A DNA stretch of 64,000 nucleotides from Clostridium sp. BJN0001 (GCF_022869825.1 NZ_CP094971.1:621501-685500), one strand, 5' to 3'; shown: positions 9,609 through 17,680, counted from the first letter of the stretch. Made by a program: numbers and translations. The notes: generated by a model from the letters alone, not told the origin.

Positions 9609-10808
9609 ATGGGAAGAGCTTTAATAATTGGTGCTGGAGGAGTAGCAAGTGTTGCAATCCACAAATGCTGCCAAAATTCTGATGTTTTTGAGGAGATATG
9701 TATAGCAAGTAGAACATTATCTAAATGTGATGCATTAAAAAAGAAACTTGAAGGCGGAAAGACTAAAATTCAAACTGCTAAAGTAGATGCAAATAATGTA
9801 GAGGAATTAGTAGCATTAATTAAGAAATTTAAGCCAGATGTTGTTTTAAATCTTGCGCTTCCATATCAGGATTTAACAATCATGGATGCATGCTTAGAGT
9901 GTAAAGTTAATTATGTTGATACAGCAAATTATGAACCTGAAGATACAGCAAAATTTGAATATAAATGGCAGTGGGCATATAAAGAAAAATTTGAGAAAGC
10001 TGGCATAACAGCACTTCTTGGAAGTGGATTTGATCCTGGAGTTACAGGAGTATTTAGTGCATATGCACAGAAACATTATTTTGATGAAATAAATTATATA
10101 GATATTGTTGATGCAAATGCTGGAGATCATGGATATCCATTTGCAACTAATTTCAACCCTGAAATTAATATAAGAGAAGTTACAGCAAAGGGAAGCTACT
10201 TAGAAGACGGAAAGTGGGTTGAAACAGAGCCATTAGAATTAAAGAGAGTTTACGATCTTCCAGAAATAGGACCTAAAGATATTTATCTTCTTCATCATGA
10301 AGAGCTTGAATCATTAGGACTTAATATAAAAGGAATTAAGAGAATAAGATTCTGGATGACATTCTCTGAGAATTATTTAACTCATTTAAAAGTTCTTGAA
10401 AATGTAGGAATGACATCAATTAAGCCAATAGATTTTGAAGGACAGAAAATAGTTCCACTTCAGTTCTTAAAGGCAGTTTTACCAGATCCTGCATCACTAG
10501 GTCCTAGAACAAAAGGAAAAACAAATATAGGATGTATTTTTCAGGGAGTTAAAGACGGAAAACCTAGAACTTATTATATTTATAATGTTTGTGATCATCA
10601 AGAATGTTATAAAGAAGTAGGCTCACAGGCAATTTCTTATACAACAGGAGTTCCAGCAATGATAGGAACAAGTCTTCTTATGAAAGGCGTGTGGAATAAG
10701 CCTGGCGTTCATAATATAGAAGAATTTGATCCAGATCCATTCATGGAAGAGCTTACAAAATTCGGTCTACCATGGAAAGAAGACTTTAAACCAGTATTAA
10801 TAAAATAG
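9609..10808 (+). CDS. Carboxynorspermidine/carboxyspermidine synthase (CASDH, saccharopine dehydrogenase-like)
   Basis: A 399-residue reductase of the LYS9-like family. It has an N-terminal nucleotide-binding loop LIIGAGGVASVAIHKC (about residues 5-20), then NLALPYQDLTIMDAC, NYVDTANYE and GSGFDPGVTGVF. Members known as CASDH condense L-aspartate semialdehyde with putrescine or diaminopropane using NADPH. The products are carboxyspermidine or carboxynorspermidine. Saccharopine dehydrogenase is the alternative reading, but the decarboxylase NspC encoded 12 bases downstream makes the polyamine role much more likely. It starts with ATG after GGAGG at 9596-9600. Confidence 0.93.
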   Translation: MGRALIIGAGGVASVAIHKCCQNSDVFEEICIASRTLSKCDALKKKLEGGKTKIQTAKVDANNVEELVALIKKFKPDVVLNLALPYQDLTIMDACLECKVNYVDTANYEPEDTAKFEYKWQWAYKEKFEKAGITALLGSGFDPGVTGVFSAYAQKHYFDEINYIDIVDANAGDHGYPFATNFNPEINIREVTAKGSYLEDGKWVETEPLELKRVYDLPEIGPKDIYLLHHEELESLGLNIKGIKRIRFWMTFSENYLTHLKVLENVGMTSIKPIDFEGQKIVPLQFLKAVLPDPASLGPRTKGKTNIGCIFQGVKDGKPRTYYIYNVCDHQECYKEVGSQAISYTTGVPAMIGTSLLMKGVWNKPGVHNIEEFDPDPFMEELTKFGLPWKEDFKPVLIK

Positions 10809-10820
10809 GATGGTAAATGA

Positions 10821-11960
10821 ATGATTAATTTTGATTTAGAAAAACTTCCATCACCTTGTTATGTAGTTGATGAAAAACTTTTAAAAGAAAATCTTGAAAA
10901 ATTAAAATATGTTGAAGATAAGGGAGGATGTAAAATCATACTTGCACTTAAAGCTTTTTCAATGTATGAAACATTCCCTATTATATCAAAATATCTCTAT
11001 GGAGTTACTGCAAGTTCATTATTTGAAGCAAGACTTGGCGCTGAAGAGATGGGAAAAGAAGTGCATATTTTTTCTCCTGCATATAGAGAAGATGAATTTG
11101 ATGAAATTTTAAAATATGCAGATCATATTGATTTTAATTCATTCAGTCAATGGGATAAATATAAAAATAAAGTAAAGAGCGTAAAGTCTAAGAAAATAGA
11201 ATGTGGAATAAGAATTAATCCAGAATATTCAGAGATAGAAACAGATATGTATAATCCATGTTTTGAAAATTCAAGATTAGGAGTTACTTTAGATAATTTT
11301 GACGAAAATGATCTTGAAGGGATAGATGGACTTCATTTTCATACTATGTGTGAGCAAAATTCAGATACTCTTTTAAGAACTATAAAAGTTGTAGATAAAA
11401 AATTTGGAAAGTACATATCTAAAATGAAGTGGATAAACTTTGGCGGTGGTCATCACATTACAAGAAGTGACTATGATTTAGAAAAGTTAATAGAAGCTAT
11501 AAAGTTTATAAAAGATAAATATAAAGTAGATGTATATTTAGAACCAGGTGAAGCTGTTGCGTTAAATGCAGGATTTTTAGTATGCACTGTTTTAGACACT
11601 ATAAAAAATGGAATGAATCTTGCAATAGTAGACACATCTGCAGCATGTCATATGCCAGATGTTCTTGAAATGCCATATAGACCTAATATAATAGGCAGCG
11701 GTAAAAAAGATGAACTAAAATTTACGTATAGGCTTGGCGGACCAACATGTCTTGCAGGTGATGTAATTGGAGATTATTCATTTAATGAACCTCTAAAGGC
11801 AGGAGATAAGCTTGTATTCTGCGATATGGCAATATACACTATGGTTAAGAATAATACATTTAATGGAATTAATCTTCCATCTATAGTTTATAATACAGAG
11901 AAAAATGGACCTAAGGTTATAAAGACATTTGGATATGAGGACTTTAAGAGAAGAATTTGA
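10821..11960 (+). CDS. nspC: Carboxynorspermidine/carboxyspermidine decarboxylase
   Basis: A 379-residue PLP decarboxylase of the alanine-racemase fold. Its start, LPSPCYVVDEKLLKENL, is typical. The PLP lysine is in IILALKAFSMYE (about residue 43). HFHTMCEQ (about 173-180), NFGGGHHITR (about 212-221) and YLEPGEAVAL (about 240-249) form the cofactor site. The C-terminal GPTCLAGDVIGDYSF carries the second-subunit cysteine. It removes CO2 from carboxyspermidine to give spermidine, or from carboxynorspermidine to give norspermidine. It is the last gene of the speD-speA-speE-CASDH-nspC run. A structured repeat begins right after its stop codon. Confidence 0.95.
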   Translation: MINFDLEKLPSPCYVVDEKLLKENLEKLKYVEDKGGCKIILALKAFSMYETFPIISKYLYGVTASSLFEARLGAEEMGKEVHIFSPAYREDEFDEILKYADHIDFNSFSQWDKYKNKVKSVKSKKIECGIRINPEYSEIETDMYNPCFENSRLGVTLDNFDENDLEGIDGLHFHTMCEQNSDTLLRTIKVVDKKFGKYISKMKWINFGGGHHITRSDYDLEKLIEAIKFIKDKYKVDVYLEPGEAVALNAGFLVCTVLDTIKNGMNLAIVDTSAACHMPDVLEMPYRPNIIGSGKKDELKFTYRLGGPTCLAGDVIGDYSFNEPLKAGDKLVFCDMAIYTMVKNNTFNGINLPSIVYNTEKNGPKVIKTFGYEDFKRRI

Positions 11961-12219
11961 TAAATGACAAAGAACAAATGACAAATGACAAATCAGGATG
12001 TTTCTGCTCAAAATCGCAGAAACCCAAAATTTATTTAGCTTTCGCTTCAGGCGAAAGCTTTAGTATTTTGCGAGAATCGCAAAATACTATACAATGAAAT
12101 TCCTGCGGAATTTCCACCTCATTTGTCATTTGTCCTTTAACAATTTGTCCTTTGGTATTGGTTTCCACCTACTTTGTCATTTGTCATTTGAAAGTTTGTC
12201 CTTTGCACTGTCCTTTGTA
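11961..12219. repeat. Intergenic hairpin-chain repeat, copy A
   Basis: The stretch between nspC and the convergent methyltransferase is wholly repeat. Left flank: 7-bp units of AAATGAC/AAAGAAC type. The core has four hairpins. Hp1 is 12000-12023 (GTTTCTGC / GCAGAAAC). Hp2 is 12037-12059 (AGCTTTCGC / GCGAAAGCT). Hp3 is 12061-12089, a perfect 12-bp stem TAGTATTTTGCG / CGCAAAATACTA. Hp4 is 12096-12114 (GAAATTCC / GGAATTTC). Right flank: units of TTTGTCA/TTTGTCC type, inverted relative to the left, with the phrase TTTCCACCT repeated. Three other copies occur in this window. No coding capacity is credible. Confidence 0.9.
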
Positions 12220-12786
12220 TTAACGTTTGTTTAATTTTAAAGATACGTTAAATCTGCAAGGATTGTAAAACCCAGGAGTTATGTTGTACTCTTTAAAGTC
12301 TTCTTTTTTATATAAAAGATGTGTATCTCTGTGAGATGTTATAGGAAGATCTCCTATAAATATTGCGTCTTTTGCTATTCTTTTCATTTCAGCTATAGCT
12401 TGTTTTGCATAATCCATGTTTGGGAAGTAATGAAAAGCACCAAAACAGAATACTTTATCAAAACTATTGTCTTTAAATATTAAGTCATTAGCTTCTCCCT
12501 GAATAACCGAATTATGTAGAATTTCTATATGTCTTTTGACGAGTGTAGATGAATAATCAACTCCTACATAAAATCCACATTTTAAATATTGAGCAATGCC
12601 ACCTGCACCACAGGCAACTTCAAGAACTCTATCAGTTGGTTTTATATCAATTTCTTTTGTTATTTTTTCGCATATCTCACTAACATCTGCACATGTATCT
12701 TCATATCCATCAAGCTCTGTTAGATCATTTGTGTTACCTCTTCCTTTTCGTTCCCATACTTCTTTCCAATACGACATATCTTCCAT
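12220..12786 (-). CDS. Class I SAM-dependent methyltransferase
   Basis: A 188-residue protein with the usual SAM-binding order. Motif I is VLEVACGAGGIAQYL (about residues 53-67), then VGVDYSSTLVKRH. An acidic post-motif lies in GEANDLIFKDNSFDKVFCFGAFHYFPN (shown here by its key FDKVFCFGAFHYF part, about 107-119). It belongs to the broad ubiE/type 11 group, which acts on many small molecules, so the substrate cannot be named. AGGAGG at 12795-12800 fits the ATG at 12786. It runs towards nspC and ends in the edge of repeat copy A; its upstream region holds a GTTCA repeat cluster. It is a single gene, divergent from the sensor kinase. Confidence 0.8.
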   Translation of the reverse strand: MEDMSYWKEVWERKGRGNTNDLTELDGYEDTCADVSEICEKITKEIDIKPTDRVLEVACGAGGIAQYLKCGFYVGVDYSSTLVKRHIEILHNSVIQGEANDLIFKDNSFDKVFCFGAFHYFPNMDYAKQAIAEMKRIAKDAIFIGDLPITSHRDTHLLYKKEDFKEYNITPGFYNPCRFNVSLKLNKR

Positions 12787-12811
12787 ATCATAAGCCTCCT
12801 AAAAACAATTC

Positions 12812-12870
12812 GTTCAATATTTGAACTAAGTACATATTACTATTGTTCAGCGTTCAGTTCAATTTGTTCA
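12812..12870. promoter_or_regulatory. GTTCA palindrome and direct-repeat cluster
   Basis: A perfect inverted repeat GTTCAA-TAT-TTGAAC lies at 12812-12826, within the leader of the leftward methyltransferase. Four direct GTTCA copies follow at 12845, 12852, 12857 and 12866. Clustering of one pentamer in 60 bp between divergent genes suggests an operator for an unknown regulator. Confidence 0.45.
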
Positions 12871-12908
12871 TTAAAGGATATAAAATTTGAGTTTTATTAA
12901 ATAAAAAA

Positions 12909-12946
12909 TTGAAAACAATACTTATATGACTTATAATAATAAGTAT
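12909..12946 (+). promoter_or_regulatory. Promoter of the sensor kinase gene with embedded inverted repeat
   Basis: TTGAAA at 12909-12914, 17-bp spacer, TATAAT at 12932-12937: a near-consensus sigma-A promoter. An 8-bp inverted repeat, ATACTTAT at 12918-12925 and ATAAGTAT at 12939-12946, brackets the -10 box and may be an operator. The start codon is 45 bases further on. Confidence 0.65.
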
Positions 12947-12990
12947 GTAATACGTAAAGGTATATTATGTAAAAAAAATTAAAAGAGGGT

Positions 12991-14220
12991 ATGAATTCCG
13001 TGCATTTTGGTGGGTATATACTAGACATATTTAATATAGTTATATTTGTAATTACAACAGATTATTGTTTGGAAAAGAAATTTAATACAAATAGACTAAG
13101 AATAATATCTATAATTCTATTTTTGTCTCTTTTTAGTGTAATGAATAGATTCTTTATAACTAATACATATATAAGTGTATTTATTTTGCATTTTATATAC
13201 ATATCTATTTTGATATTCATGCAAAAAGAAACGAGGCTTCTTGGAAGTATTATACTCAGCATATTATATGTTGCATGTCAGTTAAATAAAATTCTTATAG
13301 ACAATTTACTACTTCTTTTTGATGTAGATTTAATATTATCTAATAATATTATTATATTTGAAACTATATTATTTGATATAATGATATTTCTAATGAAAAA
13401 TAAATTCCTACAGGTTACAGCTAATATTAAAAATAAGGAATATGATAATTTTACATATGTGGTATCGATATTGGTAGATTTTATACTCTGCCTTAATATT
13501 CATCAGCAGAGACAAATAAGTAGACTTAGCACAAATATATTAATTGGAGGATTATTTGTATTTTCAATTGTAATGATATTTCATTTCTTAAAAATACAAT
13601 TTAACAGTTATAGGATAAGTGTTTTAAATACTGAGCTTCAGAGAAAAAATGATGAACTTAGAAAAATAAAACATGATTATGGTTCTCAGATTTCTTGTAT
13701 ATATGGTCTTTATTTAATGAAAAGATATGATGATATAGGAGACGCACTTAAAAGAATAATAGAAGATAAAGATAAACTTATTAATATTGAAACTAATGTT
13801 AATAAATATAGTATGATTTTTGCAACATCACTAAGAGATGCTGAAAAAGAAAAAGGAATAAATGTAATAGTAGAAGATACAATTGATTATAAGAAAGTGA
13901 AAGTTCCATATATATATATTCACAGAGTAATAAGTAATATAGTAAGTAATGCAGTACGTGCTATGGGCGGAAAAGGAATTATAAGAGCATCTGCATATAA
14001 TTTATCTGATAAAAACATTATAGAAATAGAAAATAATGGGCCTAAAATACCTGATGATGTATTAGAAAAAATATTTAAAAAAGGTTTTACTACAAAGAAG
14101 GCAAAATCCACTGAACATGGGTATGGACTTAACATAGTAAAAGATCTTTTAAGGGCATATGGTGGAAAAATTAAAGTAGATAGTAATGAAAAAAGAACGA
14201 TATTTAAAATAATATTTTGA
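12991..14220 (+). CDS. GHKL-type membrane sensor histidine kinase (AgrC-like), orphan
   Basis: A 409-residue protein. Residues 1 to about 205 form six or seven hydrophobic segments, as in AgrC/ComD-type peptide receptors. The phosphoacceptor region is LRKIKHDYGSQISCIYGLY (about 225-243), with His in KHDY. The ATPase domain has an N-box NIVSNAVRAMGGKG (about 315-328) and G boxes IENNGPKIPDD and EHGYGLNIVKDLL. This is the quorum-peptide or antimicrobial-peptide receptor class of kinase. No response regulator, peptide precursor or AgrB-like protease is seen nearby, so it is an orphan or pairs in trans. Upstream is a near-consensus promoter with an inverted repeat. Confidence 0.85.
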   Translation: MNSVHFGGYILDIFNIVIFVITTDYCLEKKFNTNRLRIISIILFLSLFSVMNRFFITNTYISVFILHFIYISILIFMQKETRLLGSIILSILYVACQLNKILIDNLLLLFDVDLILSNNIIIFETILFDIMIFLMKNKFLQVTANIKNKEYDNFTYVVSILVDFILCLNIHQQRQISRLSTNILIGGLFVFSIVMIFHFLKIQFNSYRISVLNTELQRKNDELRKIKHDYGSQISCIYGLYLMKRYDDIGDALKRIIEDKDKLINIETNVNKYSMIFATSLRDAEKEKGINVIVEDTIDYKKVKVPYIYIHRVISNIVSNAVRAMGGKGIIRASAYNLSDKNIIEIENNGPKIPDDVLEKIFKKGFTTKKAKSTEHGYGLNIVKDLLRAYGGKIKVDSNEKRTIFKIIF

Positions 14221-14321
14221 TAGTTTAATTTAAATAAAAAAAATATTTCAAAAATTCTCAAAAATAGTGTACTATTATATTTGAAGTAATAAATTAATTA
14301 AGATTTAAGGGGTGCTAACAA

Positions 14322-15212
14322 ATGTATAAAATTATGAATAAACAGGAGCTTTCGAGCAATATCTTTTTAATGGATATTAAAGCCGAAAGAGTAGCAAAAG
14401 CAGCAAAGCCAGGTCAGTTTATTATCGTAAAAAATACTGAAAAAGGTGAAAGAGTACCTTTAACAGTTGCAGATATTGATAAGGAAAAAGGAACTATAAC
14501 AATTGTATTTCAAACAGTTGGAAAGAGCACTAAAGAACTTTCAAATTTTGAAGCTAATCAATCTGTCTGTGATTTTGTAGGTCCACTTGGTACACCTTCT
14601 GAATTTATTGAAGAAGATATAGAAGAACTTAAAAAGAAAAAATATATCTTCATAGCTGGTGGAGTTGGAGCTGCGCCTGTATATCCTCAAGTAAAATGGA
14701 TGAAAGAACATTCAATTGATGTAGATGTAATTTTGGGAAGCAGAACAAAAGATTTAATTATTTTTGAAGATAAGCTAAGGGCAGTTTCTAAAAATCTTTA
14801 TGTAGCAACTGATGATGGAAGCTACGGATTTAATGGAAGAGTTACTGACTGTTTAACTGATTTAGTAAAAAATCAAGGAAAGAAATATGATCATGCAGTA
14901 GTAATAGGACCTATGATAATGATGAAATTCATGGCACAGCTTACTAAAAAGTTAGAAATACCAACAACTGTAAGTTTAAATACTATAATGGTAGATGGAA
15001 CTGGAATGTGTGGAGCATGCAGAGTAAATGTTGGAGGGGAAATTAAGTTTGCATGTGTTGATGGACCAGAATTTGACGGACATTTAGTTGATTTTGATCA
15101 AGCAATGAGAAGACAGACAATGTATAAAACTGAAGAGGGAAGAGCAATGTTAAAAGCAGAAGAAGGAGACACTCATAAAAATGGTGGCTGCGGATGCGGA
15201 GGTAATAAGTAA
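14322..15212 (+). CDS. nfnA: NADH-dependent ferredoxin:NADP+ oxidoreductase, small subunit NfnA
   Basis: A 296-residue ferredoxin-NADP reductase-like protein. FAD-binding residues lie in ERVPLTVADIDKEKGTI. The NAD-binding loop is FIAGGVGAAPVYPQVKW (about residues 110-126). The C-terminal cysteines in GTGMCGACRVNVGGEIKFAC (about 227-246) hold a [2Fe-2S] cluster as in NfnA and dihydroorotate dehydrogenase PyrK. The last residues are Cys/Gly rich (GGCGCGG). It overlaps the next gene by one base, the standard nfnA-nfnB order. NfnAB bifurcates electrons between NADPH, NAD+ and ferredoxin in the cytoplasm of clostridia. It is often annotated as sulfide dehydrogenase or as a dihydroorotate dehydrogenase-like protein. 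Confidence 0.92.
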   Translation: MYKIMNKQELSSNIFLMDIKAERVAKAAKPGQFIIVKNTEKGERVPLTVADIDKEKGTITIVFQTVGKSTKELSNFEANQSVCDFVGPLGTPSEFIEEDIEELKKKKYIFIAGGVGAAPVYPQVKWMKEHSIDVDVILGSRTKDLIIFEDKLRAVSKNLYVATDDGSYGFNGRVTDCLTDLVKNQGKKYDHAVVIGPMIMMKFMAQLTKKLEIPTTVSLNTIMVDGTGMCGACRVNVGGEIKFACVDGPEFDGHLVDFDQAMRRQTMYKTEEGRAMLKAEEGDTHKNGGCGCGGNK

Positions 15213-16600
15213 TGAATAATGATAGAATGAAAAAAGTACCAGTAAGGGAACAAGATCCAAAAGTAAGAGCTACAAATTTCGAAGAAGTTTGTTTAGGATA
15301 TAATGAAGAGGAAGCTGTAAAAGAAGCATCAAGATGTTTAACATGTAAGAATCCACAATGCGTTAAAGGATGTCCTGTATCAATTCAGATACCAGATTTT
15401 ATAGCTTATGTAAAAGAAGGAAAATTTGAAGAAGCAGCAAAAGAAATTGCTAAGTATAGTGCACTTCCTGCAGTATGTGGAAGAGTATGTCCACAGGAAA
15501 AGCAGTGTGAAGGAAAATGTGTACTTGGAATAAAAGGAGAAGCTGTTTCAATTGGAAAGCTTGAAAGATTCGTAGCAGATTATGCAGCTGAGCATAATGT
15601 TGATTTAAGCGAAACTGAACCTAAAAATGGAATGAAAGTTGCAGTTATAGGTTCTGGTCCATCAGGACTTACATGTGCAGGAGACTTAGCTAAAAAGGGA
15701 TATGATGTAACAATCTTTGAAGCACTTCATAAAGCAGGTGGAGTTCTTGAATATGGTATACCAGAATTCAGACTTCCAAAAGAAAAAGTTGTTAAAAAAC
15801 AAGTTGAAAACATAAAGAAACTTGGAGTAAAGATTGAAACTAACGTTATAATAGGAAGAACAATTACAGTTGATGAATTATTTGAAACAGAAGGATTTAA
15901 AGCTGTATTTATAGGTTCAGGTGCAGGTCTTCCAAGATTCATGGGAATAGATGGAGAAAATGCTAACGGAGTATATTCTGCTAATGAATTCTTAACAAGA
16001 GTAAACTTAATGAAAGCAGCACTTGACGATTATGACACACCTGTTAAAGTCGGAAAGAAGGTTGCAGTAGTAGGTGGAGGAAATGTTGCTATGGATGCTG
16101 CAAGAACAGCATTAAGACTTGGCTCAGAAAGTCATATAGTATACAGAAGAGGAGAAGAGGAACTTCCAGCAAGAAAAGAAGAAGTACATCATGCGAAGCA
16201 GGAAGGAATAATCTTTGATCTTTTAGTAAATCCTACTGAAATCTTAACTGATGAAAATGGATGGGTTAAAGGAATGAAATGCGTTAAAATGCAATTAGGT
16301 CAGCCTGATGCATCTGGAAGAAGAAGACCAGAAGCTATAGAAGGATCTGAATTTGTTATGGATGTAGACACAGTTATAATGTCACTTGGAACATCTCCAA
16401 ATCCTTTAATTTCTTCAACAACAGAAGGACTTGAAATAAACAAGAGAAGATGTATAATAGCTGAAGAAGAAACAGGCCTTACAACAAAAGAAGCTGTTTA
16501 TGCAGGCGGAGACGCAGTTACAGGAGCAGCTACTGTAATACTAGCTATGGGTGCAGGAAAGAAAGCTGCTAAAGCTATTGATGAGTATTTAAAAAAGTAG
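15212..16600 (+). CDS. nfnB: NfnB, large subunit (glutamate synthase small-subunit-like)
   Basis: A 462-residue flavoprotein. The N-terminal cysteines in CLTCKNPQCVKGCP (about residues 42-55) and CGRVCPQEKQCEGKC (about 93-107) bind [4Fe-4S] clusters. The first FAD loop is VAVIGSGPSGLTCAG (about 144-158) and the NADPH loop is VAVVGGGNVAMDAARTA (about 286-302). The C-terminal GGDAVTGAATVILAMGAGKKAA completes the FAD site. Such proteins are widely labelled 'homotetrameric NADPH glutamate synthase, GltA', but direct pairing with NfnA indicates the bifurcating transhydrogenase. It would make NADPH from NADH and reduced ferredoxin, which fits NADPH use by GdhA and CASDH. Confidence 0.92.
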   Translation: MNNDRMKKVPVREQDPKVRATNFEEVCLGYNEEEAVKEASRCLTCKNPQCVKGCPVSIQIPDFIAYVKEGKFEEAAKEIAKYSALPAVCGRVCPQEKQCEGKCVLGIKGEAVSIGKLERFVADYAAEHNVDLSETEPKNGMKVAVIGSGPSGLTCAGDLAKKGYDVTIFEALHKAGGVLEYGIPEFRLPKEKVVKKQVENIKKLGVKIETNVIIGRTITVDELFETEGFKAVFIGSGAGLPRFMGIDGENANGVYSANEFLTRVNLMKAALDDYDTPVKVGKKVAVVGGGNVAMDAARTALRLGSESHIVYRRGEEELPARKEEVHHAKQEGIIFDLLVNPTEILTDENGWVKGMKCVKMQLGQPDASGRRRPEAIEGSEFVMDVDTVIMSLGTSPNPLISSTTEGLEINKRRCIIAEEETGLTTKEAVYAGGDAVTGAATVILAMGAGKKAAKAIDEYLKK

Positions 16601-16687
16601 GATTATTATATTAAAAACTTTTATAATAAAGATTAGAACATAAAAACATGAAGAAAATAAGTAATTAATAAAAAGCAGAATTATTAA

Positions 16688-16718
16688 TTGACAAAGAAGA
16701 ATATATAAGCGATACTAT
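16688..16718 (+). promoter_or_regulatory. Promoter upstream of a compact hairpin (possible leader or small RNA)
   Basis: TTGACA at 16688-16693 (consensus -35). The -10 is GATACT at 16711-16716 with a 17-bp spacer, or TACTAT at 16713-16718 with 19 bp. A start near 16724 would give about 65-70 nt of RNA before the terminator hairpin that follows. Confidence 0.5.
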
Positions 16719-16744
16719 AAACAAGAAAAGCGAATACAGTTTAA

Positions 16745-16793
16745 ATAAAAGGCGAAGATGTCAAAAAAGATATTTTTGCCTTTTATTTTTTTT
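16745..16793 (+). terminator. Intrinsic terminator between nfnB and the ABC transporter genes
   Basis: A 9-bp perfect stem, ATAAAAGGC at 16745-16753 and GCCTTTTAT at 16778-16786, with a 24-nt A-rich loop, then a T-run. It may end the nfnAB transcript, the short transcript from the 16688 promoter, or act as an attenuator for the genes downstream. Confidence 0.75.
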
Positions 16794-16897
16794 ATTTTAA
16801 ATATATAAGGGCGTGTATTTAAAATTGGTGAAGCTTTATATCTTATAAGACATATAATTACTTATTTGTAAAAAATATAAAAAAGGGGGCGATTTTT

Positions 16898-17680
16898 ATG
16901 TCAATATTTTTAATGAAAGAAACATATGATGAAGAGTTTAATGATAAGGTTAAGCCGATACTTTTTACTAGAAATATAGCAAAAAGTTATAAGAAACTTG
17001 AAGTTATTAAAAATATAAATCTTGATATAAAAAAGGGTGAGGTTGTTGTAATAATTGGTCCATCGGGATCTGGTAAAAGTACACTTATAAGATGCATGAA
17101 TGGTCTTGAAAAGATAAAAAAAGGGGATATATTTTTTAAAGGACATTCAATAATATATGGGGATAAGGATATTAATAAATTTAGAATGAAAGTTGGTATG
17201 GTATTTCAGCATTTTAATTTATTTCCACATCTTACAGTTATGCAGAATATTACTTTGGGCCCAATAAAGCTTAAGAAAATGTCAAAAAGTGAAGCTTTAA
17301 AAAAGGGCTGTGAACTTTTAAAAGAAGTAGGACTTGAAGATAAAAAAGATGAATATCCTGAAAAATTATCAGGAGGTCAGAAACAGAGAATAGCAATATG
17401 TAGGGCGCTTGCTATGGAACCGGATATGCTTTTATTTGATGAACCAACGTCAGCACTTGATCCTGAAATGGTAGGTGAGGTGCTTCTAGTTATAAAAAGG
17501 CTTGCAGAAAAAGGAATGACAATGGTTATTGTTACACATGAAATGGGGTTCGCAAAAGAAGTAGCAGATAGGGTTGTTTTTATGGATGGTGGATATATAT
17601 TAGAAAATGGTTCGCCAGAGCAGGTTTTTGAAAATAGCAGCAATGAGAGAGTAAAAAAGTTTTTAAGCAGAATTATATAA
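16898..17680 (+). CDS. Polar amino acid ABC transporter, ATP-binding protein (GlnQ/HisP type)
   Basis: A 260-residue ATPase. Walker A is GPSGSGKST (about residues 52-60), then [18 protein letters not shown] with the Q-loop. The signature is [19 protein letters not shown] (about 153-171). Walker B is [15 protein letters not shown] and the switch histidine is in VTHEMGFA. The FQHFNLFPH and ALDPEMV sequences mark the polar-amino-acid uptake family. About 24 extra residues precede the usual start; GGGGG precedes the ATG at 16898, supporting it. It forms an operon with the permease and binding protein, and the substrate is hinted only by the downstream catabolic genes. Confidence 0.93.
   Translation: MSIFLMKETYDEEFNDKVKPILFTRNIAKSYKKLEVIKNINLDIKKGEVVVIIGPSGSGKSTLIRCMNGLEKIKKGDIFFKGHSIIYGDKDINKFRMKVGMVFQHFNLFPHLTVMQNITLGPIKLKKMSKSEALKKGCELLKEVGLEDKKDEYPEKLSGGQKQRIAICRALAMEPDMLLFDEPTSALDPEMVGEVLLVIKRLAEKGMTMVIVTHEMGFAKEVADRVVFMDGGYILENGSPEQVFENSSNERVKKFLSRII

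Noticed and set aside
9609..10808. Lysine-pathway saccharopine dehydrogenase
   Set aside because: Linkage to nspC and the polyamine genes makes the carboxyspermidine synthase role far more likely.
11793..12011. Minus-strand ORF over the nspC end and repeat copy A, containing 'CHLSFVLCHLS'
   Set aside because: It is the translation of the 7-bp repeat units (TTTGTCATTTGTCC) plus antisense of nspC. Similar CHLSFV peptides appear at 38192-38497 and 58185-58463 for the same reason.
12596..12793. Plus-strand Ser/Pro-rich ORF opposite the methyltransferase
   Set aside because: It is the antisense shadow of a gene with clear SAM-binding motifs and a good ribosome site on the minus strand.
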